50,614 nucleotides of DNA, from the NCBI GenBank assembly GCA_024704765.1, contig JAKMXF010000049.1:40387-91000 (forward strand), given 5' to 3'. Made by a program: the position numbers and the translations under genes. The notes below the pieces were generated by a model that made no database searches, had not been told where the DNA came from, and saw only the letters and a program-made list of their open reading frames with translations. The stretch's first letter is position 1. Each line of letters begins with the position of its first letter. This document shows positions 1-8,900 of the stretch, in pieces. Source of the stretch: Oopsacas minuta. Taxonomy: Eukaryota > Porifera > Hexactinellida > Lyssacinosida > Leucopsacidae.

Positions 1-172
1 AATGCCACTGTCGGCTGCCATCACCCCACCATATGGAAGTTCCTCCTAGCCCTCAAGCGTGAGCAGGGCCTAGTGGAGGTGCGGCAGACTAACTACCTTG
101 CTGGGAAGCCGCCAACCAAGCGGAGGAGGTCCCAACAGAGTGAACAAGCGTTGAGGATCTAGTTGGAGAATA
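1..172 (+). mobile_element. Inverted 3'-end fragment of a MULE transposase
   Basis: These bases are the reverse complement of about 380-550, which code for the C-terminal end of the MULE transposase at 391-1584. I found no mismatch when reading the two strands against each other, through the stop codon and a few bases beyond. The copy is cut by the window edge, so its full length is unknown. It lies tail-to-tail with the complete copy. Either two elements are inverted next to each other, or this is an assembly palindrome. Confidence 0.8.
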
Positions 173-390
173 TATCCACCAGACCATACGAAGACGAAGT
201 TCCATACAAGTGTAGACACCATCTCAGCCTGAGAACGGATGTTAATCTTCCGTATTATCTATACCTCAAATAAATTTAATTTTGAGATAACACTTTAGAT
301 TAACATGTTAATCCGCTCCCAGACCGAAATGATGTGCTACACCTTGCAAGAACTCCATCTTAGTACGATTTGGTGAATAATATTCTCCAA
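173..390. repeat. Diverged inverted arms between the two MULE tails
   Basis: After the near-identical coding ends, the two arms remain alignable but clearly diverged: about 176-250 resembles the reverse complement of about 300-375. They meet at an AT-rich centre near 275. They could be the long terminal inverted repeats of Mutator-like elements. The sudden drop from no observed mismatches in the coding part to strong divergence here is odd. Confidence 0.5.
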
Positions 391-1584
391 CTAGATCCTC
401 AACGCTTGTTCACTCTGTTGGGACCTCCTCCGCTTGGTTGGCGGCTTCCCAGCAAGGTAGTTAGTCTGCCGCACCTCCACTAGGCCCTGCTCACGCTTGA
501 GGGCTAGGAGGAACTTCCATATGGTGGGGTGATGGCAGCCGACAGTGGCATTGAAGCTGCGGTGCCATGCCTCTACGGCGTTGGTTGTACGGGGGAGTCC
601 GAAGGGCGTACTGAAGTGGTAGTTCCACAGACCAATGGGGAACGTCGCCGCTACATGGTGTCCAGTGGCTAGCGTGCGACCGATATACGTCCTCTCAAAG
701 TAGTCGACTAGCTCGCCTATCTCAGACGTAAGGGGGAGGTCCATTGACACTTGCTCAAACAGATCAGGTACGTCTGCTGGTCGGGCGAATGCAACGGCTG
801 GTATCTTCCGGATGCGCATGGCCAGCTCTTCGTCATGTGTGTAGTCAGACTGCAGCCCTACAGACTGCACATGGCACCAGATATTCTGTGTGAGGTGGAA
901 GAAGCAGCACTTCACTACTGTGTTAGGCCAGACATGCTCAAAGCTGTTAATTGCGCTCTTCTCAAAATCCAGGAGCATCTGTTCAGGCTGGGCGAGAGGA
1001 CAGAGTATGAGGATCTGCTCCCACATCCTACGGTAGGTATCCTCTGTCTTGTTGGGCAGCAGCACGAACAGACTCGGCAACAGATGACCAGTCTTCATAG
1101 GATCGTCTCCTCCTCGGAGTCCATGCACCACATACACCTGGGCGAAGAGGGGAGGCGCCGTCTTGAAGGTGCCATCAGCTAGCCAGATCTTGCTTTGCTG
1201 TAGCATCCCGAGGTTGCGTTGTGTCCCGAAGATGAGGAATCTATGTGCATCGTCTTCCCCAGAGTCATAGAGTAGGAACTGTTCCCCCTTGGCTGTCCGC
1301 TGGTATTCTGCAGGTAGAACCAACTCTGCTAGGGCGGTAGGCTGCACTGGAGCTGATAATACACTTGCACGCTGACGCTGTATCGTCCGCTTCAGGCTGT
1401 CCAGCTTAGGTAGTTTAGCAGCAGTACCCTCTGATGCTGTTAGCATACCCTCACCGATTATCTGGTGTGAGCTATCCTGTGTGTCTCGTGCTTTCCTCTT
1501 GATGCCGGCCTTTATCTCACAGCAGGCCGTAGCCTGCACATCAGGTGCATGCAGATGCTCATTCGTACGCTTCACTATCTCCAT
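391..1584 (-). CDS. Mutator-like (MULE) transposase
   Basis: This 397-aa single-exon frame is a MULE-superfamily transposase, a DDE enzyme that cuts and pastes its own element. The triad is visible: Asp137 in WLADGTFK, Asp206 in LLDFEKSA, and Glu338 in TNAVEAWHR. The family's Cys/His signature CCFFHL lies at 226-231. The N-terminus reads like the tail of a FLYWCH zinc finger (NEHLHAPD), and in-frame codons upstream of the ATG (RVHTKG) extend that similarity. The annotated start may therefore be too short, or the finger has been lost. The C-terminus is basic (PTKRRR). The frame is unbroken and looks more GC-rich than its surroundings, which suggests recent activity or arrival. The tail is duplicated in inverted orientation at 1-172. 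Confidence 0.9.
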   Translation of the reverse strand: MEIVKRTNEHLHAPDVQATACCEIKAGIKRKARDTQDSSHQIIGEGMLTASEGTAAKLPKLDSLKRTIQRQRASVLSAPVQPTALAELVLPAEYQRTAKGEQFLLYDSGEDDAHRFLIFGTQRNLGMLQQSKIWLADGTFKTAPPLFAQVYVVHGLRGGDDPMKTGHLLPSLFVLLPNKTEDTYRRMWEQILILCPLAQPEQMLLDFEKSAINSFEHVWPNTVVKCCFFHLTQNIWCHVQSVGLQSDYTHDEELAMRIRKIPAVAFARPADVPDLFEQVSMDLPLTSEIGELVDYFERTYIGRTLATGHHVAATFPIGLWNYHFSTPFGLPRTTNAVEAWHRSFNATVGCHHPTIWKFLLALKREQGLVEVRQTNYLAGKPPTKRRRSQQSEQALRI

Positions 1585-1685
1585 TCCCTTCGTATGAACC
1601 CTTGCTTTCTCTTTCCCTCTCTCTCCATGCCAATGTGTTAAATCTCCTCTCTCCTACCTCTCTCCGGATTTCACTAATTCCTAAC

Positions 1686-1736
1686 GGTGCAGCTACCAAT
1701 TGAAGTGGACAGTGGTCGAGATGTGGTAGTTGCACC
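1686..1736. repeat. 51-bp palindromic miniature element, copy 1
   Basis: The ends GGTGCAGCTACCA and TGGTAGTTGCACC are inverted repeats with one mismatch, around a core containing GGACAGTGGTCGAGATG. A second copy in opposite orientation is at 36245-36297, 34.5 kb away and not next to a MULE. It is therefore an independent short palindromic repeat and not simply part of the transposon end. Confidence 0.6.
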
Positions 1737-2291
1737 CAAGTAGAACATAGTTTAGTTTTTAGTTTCTATTTGTTTTGTTTAGTTTCCTATTGTTATTAGA
1801 TAAATGTTTAATTAATCAATTATATTTCTTGTGAGTTACTTATTAATAATACAAGTAGTCATATTTAAACTGGGAAACTAGGATTTATAAAGAGCTTTGG
1901 TTCAGTAATCTCGACAAAAGCAATGAAATATGAACTTAAAACATTTCTAATTGGTCATCTCTACATTGGCTTAGTCAGGCCTGGTTTCCCCCTAATAGCG
2001 TGATCGTAAACCGCAAGCCAAACTCGCTCGTTTATATAAAATATTGCGAACATAAATAAAGCAAACATTACAAGACGCAGCTTAGTTGTATCGTATGTGG
2101 TGCCGGTGGGCGGTATACATATATAATCAATAAACAATGCTTTTAGTCAAAGGGGCAAAACCAACACAGGGCGTGCTGCACAGCACTTCGATAACCGTGC
2201 ACATCTAGATCTCATTGCGAGTATACATGCCAAATCTGGTCTTAACCCCTCCAAAGTCCAAAGGTGTCAACAAGGAAGTAATTTCAAGTGA

Positions 2292-2326
<35 letters not shown>

Positions 2327-2957
2327 CAGTGGAACATCTGAATTACGGTCACCCTTGGATTCAGGTAAATGGCCGTAATTTCGGGGTCATCAATATAATT
2401 TGGTACTAATAAATGGCTGGAAGTCGGAATTATGGGGTGTCTGTAATTCTGAAATAAATTAATGTTAATGTCTATTGGAAATTTGGAATTCAATCGGGAC
2501 AAATAAGCGGGCTCCGAAAAACAGGTTTTAGCACCCACTGAATCCGCCAGGACGCTAAAATTGTTTGAAACAAATGCAATAATATCTAGCCAACTGCTCT
2601 TGACGCTATACCAGTTTGTAATACCTACTACATAATATTATATACGTCATCCTCTAATAGTATACTATGTCTATTTTCGACCACAATCTAAATGAATCTA
2701 TATAAGCTACTTAGTTAACCTATTTAGCAAATTCTACACAGCAACTGGTAAACCAATTTTACTTAAGATAGAATTAACCAAACGAATTCAGACAAGAAAT
2801 TAGTTCAATTATTTAGCCATTTAAAACCTGTTAAATTATTAACAAACATGGACCAATCAAAAGTGGAGCGAAATGTCGTGGAACGTTTTGTCGTGGAACA
2901 TTTTGTCGTGGAACGTTTTGTCGGACTTCCTATATATATATGCACACACATATATAT
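1737..2957. other. Intergenic, no gene seen; simple repeats
   Basis: No coding region is supported here. It holds a (CA)n-(TA)n microsatellite at about 2291-2326 and three tandem copies of a 15-bp unit, GTCGTGGAACGTTTT, at about 2873-2922, the middle copy with one change. Otherwise it is AT-rich unique-looking sequence. If the RNF213 gene to the right is complete, this lies in one of its upstream introns. Confidence 0.6.
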
Positions 2958-3303
2958 GTTACCGTCCAAATTGAGTAAGGTTATTCTTACACAAAAATTG
3001 AGATTAAATATTATGGTTTACTAAAAAACAATATTATATAATTTCAAAGATATGATATGAAATATCCAATTCTAAAATTGTATGTTGTATCTAGATTCAA
3101 ACTACAAATATATTCCTTCAATTGACTTAGCATTTGACAAATACTAATACTATTTGTATGGTTTAATACAATTAATATCTAAATATACATTCACAATATA
3201 CTATAAAAATTAATGATCATGACAGAGTAGGAGATAATGTTGTAAATGTACTTCCAGGAAGTAGAACTCTATTAGTTTTCAGTGAATTAATTGTCTAGGG
3301 TAA

Positions 3304-3465
3304 TTAACCAGTTGATTATAAGGATAGTTGACCAGTTGATTATAAGGATAGTTGACCAGTTGATTATAAGGATAGTTGACCAGTTGATTACAAGGTTAGT
3401 TGACCAGTTGATTATAAGGTTAGGTGACCAGTTGATTATAAGGTTAGGTGACCAGTTGATTTAGG
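3304..3465 (+). repeat. 24-bp tandem repeat, ~6.5 copies
   Basis: The unit TTGACCAGTTGATTATAAGG followed by ATAG is repeated head-to-tail with few changes; later copies change ATAG to TTAG and TTG to GTG. It lies in the left arm of the foldback element. The matching place in the right arm (about 4537-4565) has a single diverged unit, so the array grew after the arms formed. There is no spacer between units, so this is not CRISPR-like. Confidence 0.9.
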
Positions 3466-4081
3466 TGGTTTTGACAAATCCCTGTTTACATTACTATCTG
3501 TTCTCGCATACGGTAGAGTGCCTGTGACACCTATAGTTGCATTTAACCTGCTTCCGTTAGCACTGGTAAGTCTTCCGACAGCTGCCTTACACTAGCATGA
3601 GACGAACTACATAACCCTGCCTCTATAGGGTTCAATCCAGGATTTGGGGGGGGAAGTTGTCATAACGGGAAACGCTATATATCCCTGACTATTCTTTCGT
3701 TTTATTTAGTTTATGCAGAGATTTTGTCCAATTACGATACTAAATACAAACAACAATAATTTCAATATGAATATTTTAGGAAAATCTGTCTTAATTAACA
3801 ATAAACAATATTTATGCTTCAACCTCACAATACTATTCTACAGCTCTTTTCCCTGTATAATGATCAACAAATTCTTCCAACATATCATTCGTTAGGTGAT
3901 TAAGGCCTTCAATGCATATGCCCATCGTATGTTCAAGCGCGCCATCTCCCTAAACCGAACTTCAACTATCGCCTAACTATGGTATGGAAAAGAGGAGATG
4001 GGGAGGGTCAAAAACGAACATAGAAGAGACTAGATCAGTGCACTCCATCCTATTTCGGATATGGTCAATCACGCTTTGTAT

Positions 4082-4273
4082 TTATGGCCGATACACTGTC
4101 TGAAGAAGTTGAATTTTTTCCTCTTCCATGATCACAATGTGTTTTCCACCAAGCTGAGTATCATCTGTAAAAACTAAAGAATGGTTCTTGAACCAAGTGG
4201 CGCTGTCTACTTCTTTAATCTCTGTTCTTCTTTCAGTGGTACTATTGACCATGAAGTAGTATCTTAATTGCAC
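4082..4273 (-). other. Short open frame in the foldback loop, unknown
   Basis: A 63-codon frame lies in the loop of the foldback element on the minus strand. The reading continues a few codons upstream to a plausible AG acceptor (cttatgcag, about 4280-4290). Its composition (charged and aromatic residues, no low complexity) looks protein-like. I recognise no family. It could be a captured host exon or the remnant of an element-coded protein, or it may be chance. Confidence 0.15.
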
Positions 4274-4673
4274 AAAATATCTGCATAAGCTAGATAAAAC
4301 GAAAGAATAGTCAGGGATATATAGCGTTCCCCATTATGACAACTTACCACCCAAAAGTAAAATCCTGGATTGAACCCTGTAGAGGTAGGGGTTACGTAGT
4401 TCGTCTCATGCTAGTGTAAGAGAGCTGTCGGAAGACTTGCCAGTACTAACGAAGGCAGATTAAATGCAACCCGAGGTGTCACAGGCACCGTATGCGAGAA
4501 CAGATAGTAATGTAAGATAGGGTTTTTTCAAAACCACCTCAATCAACTAGTCAATTATCCTGGACAATTAATTCACTGAAAACTAATAGAGTTTCAACTT
4601 TCTAGAAGTACATTTACAACATTATCTCCTATCTGTCATGATCATTAATTTTTTATAGTATATTGTGAATGTA

Positions 4674-4998
4674 CAGGGTGTCTAATAAGTTCTGTTATAC
4701 ATTTTCGCGCCTTAGACAGTAGCTATTAATATACTTATGAAGTAATCTTCTAGAATTTCTTGTAGCATTTTTGGCGCTCTTTCAAATTATACCAAGTATA
4801 TATCATTCAAGTTGATGATTTCCCAGAAAATCATGTTAGAAGAAATTCGTTCAAAAATTGTCACTTTTCACGAATGATATTTGTAATTTGTAATTAGGAA
4901 CATAAGTCCTAAGAAAATAGAAAGTTTCATGGCTTTACAATGGATAAATTTGAAATTATTGGGGAATTGATATATAACAAAACTTATTAGACACCCTG
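4674..4998. mobile_element. Tc1/mariner-type MITE nested in foldback arm
   Basis: The terminal inverted repeats CAGGGTGTCTAATAAGTT and AACTTATTAGACACCCTG are flanked by TA on both sides (4672-4673 and 4999-5000). The opposite arm of the foldback element has the same local sequence without the insert and with one TA (around 3185-3195), which is an internal empty site. The element is 325 bp and has no coding capacity. Confidence 0.9.
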
Positions 4999-5111
4999 TA
5001 TATTTAGATATTAATTGTATTAAACCATACAAATAGTATTTGTAGTATGAATCTAGATACAATATACAATTTTAGAATTGGATATTTCATGTTTATTAGC
5101 AGACCATAAAT

Positions 5112-5396
5112 CAGGGGTGGACAAACTACCCGCTTGTGATTTTGAACCGGCCCACCTGGCCTAAGTTATTTGAGTGCTTTAATTATTTGATCACTGTCTT
5201 ACTCTTCCTTACGCATTCGGAAATTTCCCCCATGGAAAATTTTATTAATACAGTTAATTATTGTTTATTTTACAATTAGCTAATAGAATTTCTCTAATAA
5301 ATTAGAACATGGAACGTAGTCGTAGGTCAATACGGCCCGCATAAAAATTTGGAATTAGAATGCGACCCACACAGAAAAAAGTTTGACCACCCCCTG
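5112..5396. mobile_element. hAT-like MITE with 8-bp target duplication
   Basis: The ends CAGGGGTGGACAAACT and GTTTGACCACCCCCTG are imperfect inverted repeats of the hAT type. CCATAAAT is directly repeated at 5104-5111 and 5397-5404, an exact 8-bp target-site duplication as expected for hAT transposition. It is 285 bp with no coding capacity, and sits in the right arm of the foldback element. Confidence 0.9.
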
Positions 5397-5504
5397 CCAT
5401 AAATCATATCTTTGAAATTATAAAATATTGTTTATTTAGTAAACCATAATATTTAATCTCAAATTTTGTTTCAGAATAACCTTACTCAATTTGGACGGTA
5501 ACAT

Positions 5505-5835
5505 ATATCAGTATAAGAACATCCGGTTATAAGAAGCACAACTTGAATTTTGCCGGATATAAGAACATCATAATAGAAAACGGTTACTATATACCCTATA
5601 TAAATTCTGCTGGTTATAAGAACACTCTTATTGTAGAACTAGAATTGGTTCTCATTACCAGTATGTTTGTAGAATTCGGGATTAATTATATAGTAGATGT
5701 GATAATACTTTTCTTTAATATGGTTTCTACATCCAAATGTGATTAAATGAAGTGTTCTCATAACCGGCATCTACTATATACTACATAGCGGTTGTCCAGT
5801 TCCCGACGATTTTCTCATAACCGACATTCACTGTA
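5505..5835. repeat. Dispersed 'GGTTATAAGAACA' repeat, copy A
   Basis: Phrases such as CCGGTTATAAGAAC, AAATGAAGTGTTCTCATAACC and GGCATCTACTATATACTA recur. Related copies are at 16601-16785, 23788-23870 and 26630-26935. This looks like an interspersed non-coding element with internally repeated motifs. I cannot define its true ends. Confidence 0.6.
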
Positions 5836-5962
5836 CTGTAACTTTAAACTGGCAGAGAAACAAACTATTTATCATACTAGAGATGAGAATGCTAATCGAA
5901 CTAACTTTTTCTGAGTAGTTGATTCTTGTCCAATTTATCGATTGATCTATCACTATTTGTAG

Positions 5963-8900
5963 TTACCAACATTTGTACCTGATTACTTCATTATTTATGG
6001 CGAAGATTATCTAACTATCACGAATAAAGTAGAACAATTATATCTTGTCGAAAAGAAAGATGCTCTTGCCCTTTTCTTCAATACAGAACCAGTAAGTAAT
6101 TGTAATAGTTCCTAGTCAGGGTTACAAGGGAATATCTTCAAATATCTTAAAGTCTGGGAACAGATTCCTTAGCAAGAAATTTCTTCACCAGTGTGTTTAT
6201 AAGGGTGTCTACTAAATCTCAAAAAATTTGAATGCAACTCCCGTAGGGGAACCTAACCAAATTCTATAAACTGGAAATTGTCACCTGTGTCTCTCTCGAA
6301 ATTATTCATAAGGGATAATTAACAGGCTATTAAGACTGAAGATTTTCTGATCACTTTTCAGTGATTACAAATATCACAATAAACCTTAGCATAGCCTACT
6401 TTATGAAATTAGGTTCGATTTAAAGAGGAAAGGAGTTTATGCATTTTAACGTGTTCAAATATTCCTGGTGGTTGTGGATACCTATTTTCAGCAACTGTCA
6501 TCGGGTACCCTATGGGAGTTGAATTTAAACTTATTGAAACATGTTAGTGAACACTCTTCAGGCGCGGTACGTCCCTTCAAAAATGCTACGACGAGAAATT
6601 GACAGTACAGTACAAACCGGTTTTTAATGCAGCTCCTATAGGGAGATGCCGTGATGGTATAGACAATGTGCCACGTCCGTCAGTCCGTCTGCGTTGCCCT
6701 GAGACATCTGATGCATTGCTGCATCAACACGTGCCCCTGAAAAGAGCAAAAATACATAACCCTGAGCTGCACTTCCAGTTTGTCGGCTGGACATTTTTTT
6801 TACTATTTCTCTACACGGAAAAAACGAAATAATTACAATTGTACGGCGCTCTACGCACCAGCCATACCGGGTATGCTGCCCCTGCCCATATAAACACGTA
6901 GGTGAGGAAATTTCTTGCTAACGAATTTGTTCTCAGACTTTAGCTGTTTATTCACATTCCCTAACTATCCAAAGATATTTCATGTAAAGGTTTACCTATA
7001 CTATTGCTGCGTTTAAATAATCTTCTCATACTGGGGAACCAAAAACCTTTTCAAGTATTCTGAATCCTCATTGACCGGAATGTAGCCAGAGATATGGGAC
7101 AAATCTGACTACACCTCTGCTCATTGAGGACATTGACCAGATTAGATTATCATTTAAGAGTGTCTTAACTTTAAGATTGGAGCATCCTCCTCATATTCAC
7201 TGTAATACAATAGATGTCTTATATGCAAGCCAAGCACAGCAAAAATATATTTTGGGAGTAGCTGTGTGACTGTATACAATTCGTGTTATATTTCCTCCCT
7301 TTTATCCTTTCAAGCTTTAGGTCAGAAAAATGAACTGAACGTCTAAACCGTGTGTTATTTAACATATATACACGGACATTCTATGATATATAATATCGTT
7401 TTTGTTGCATTATTTCAATTATCTGCTTTAATATCAAATACATTTTCTTTAGGAAAAAGCATTGAAATCATTTGAATATGTATTATATTCAATATTTCAA
7501 GAAGTTATCAAATACTTCATGGTACTTCACGATGAAATGAGCATTGAGCAGGTAATGTTAGTTGACTAATTCATTAATGATAGTACTTACTTGTACAAGT
7601 ATAAAATCGTGAAAACTAATGCCTTTGTCGTCAAATTTGCCTATTTTCGGAATCATTTTGGTTTAGATTTGAAATACTCTTTTCTCGAGCTGCATTAGCT
7701 AACAAGCAAGCTTCGGATTGTGCACACTTTGTGCACAAACCGCGGCGCAATAAATTAAAAATAATAATAAGTTTATACATCTCGACCAGAGTTGGAATCG
7801 TGTTTACTTTTCAGATCCCGACCCGAGTTCGAATCTCAACACGAACTGACTGAACCAGGGACGTAGGGAGCAAAGGTTATTGGTGCGCCTTGCCACTCCA
7901 GCTCCTACGGACTTGTGACTCCGAACCCTACCCGAAGACATCTCCCTATAGGAGCTATACTATAAAATGTTCAGCTGACAGACTGGAGTCAGCTCGGATA
8001 TCTGGGTCATGTTTTCACCGAATGAATAATGATTAGTCGTTAGAAAAAATTGTCACTATCATTTAAATATGAGCCTAATGGAGTGAAAATGCGATTAATC
8101 ATATGATAAAATATGTAGAAGTAGTTGTTAAAATATCAAAATTTGAATCTGCATACTTGGTTACCCCTGACTAACAGTCGAAATGAAGTTTCTAACATCA
8201 AAATATATTTTATGTTAGAAAGATTTAACAAATGATTAATCATATGAGAAATCTGTCGATTTTTAACTTTCAGACTATGAAAATGTCAAATTCGGACTCT
8301 ACGCACCCAATTACCCCCGACAATATGTTGAAACCTAATCTCTAGCATGTCTTTGAATGTATATGTGTACCAATTGTCATGTGAATCCGACTGCTAGATT
8401 TTGCACGTCACACATCGTCCATGTCATAAGCGGATCTCCTTAAGGAACTGCGCTAAATCATTGGGTTTTAATCAAGGTTGCAACCGAATAATATATGGCG
8501 AATTGTTCAATATTCGGTTTCCAACCGAATATCAGTATTAAGTATTCGGTCAGGCTGCTTTTCATGAATACTGATATTCGGTTCTATCAGTTTCAACCTT
8601 GGTTAATTGTATATACAAGATGTAGCCAGGGACTTTTCTGGAAATAATTTGATAATTGCATCATTTCTGAGTTATTGGATTCAGTAATACTATGTCGGTA
8701 GGGAAATGATTTCATCTTGTTTCTAGAAATTCTGCACTCTGATTGATTTTGTTAACAATGATTTTGCTATGATAAATCAAGAGCTAAAGAACCTTACCAA
8801 TCAAATAGCGACGAACAACTTGGGAGATGGCATTCTGCCCAATCTCATTCTAAATGATCGTTGCAGAAACAATGAATTATTCCTAATCAGACTAATCTAC

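Larger units (their letters stand above)
2958..5502. mobile_element. Foldback element with ~0.75-kb inverted arms
   Basis: The left end begins GTTACCGTCCAAATTGAGTA and the right end is its reverse complement, finishing GGACGGTAAC. The left arm runs to about 3716 and the right arm starts about 4280, with a loop of roughly 560 bp. Both ends abut AT-rich sequence sharing ATATAT, a possible but weak target duplication. The right arm is longer because it carries two later insertions (4674-4998 and 5112-5396). The left arm carries an expanded 24-bp tandem repeat. No transposase is recognisable in it, so it is probably non-autonomous. Confidence 0.85.

Noticed and set aside
751-1182. Open frame of 143 codons on the plus strand
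   Set aside because: It is the antisense shadow of the MULE transposase and has no recognisable motif.
3304-3465. Regular short repeats that could suggest a CRISPR array
   Set aside because: Units of 24 bp are directly abutted with no unique spacers, and the genome is eukaryotic. This is a minisatellite inside a transposon arm.
1-5962. Upstream RNF213 exons (AAA modules or RING)
   Set aside because: Searched on the plus strand; no RING Cys/His pattern, Walker A/B motif or in-phase exon with splice sites was found.
6599-6832. 77-codon plus-strand frame in an RNF213 intron
   Set aside because: It overlaps repeat sequence shared with 28512-28615 and has no family resemblance.
7795-7850. tRNA-like B-box phrase (GAGTTCGAATCTC)
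   Set aside because: No matching A box, acceptor stem or cloverleaf could be built around it. At best it is a remnant of a tRNA-derived SINE.
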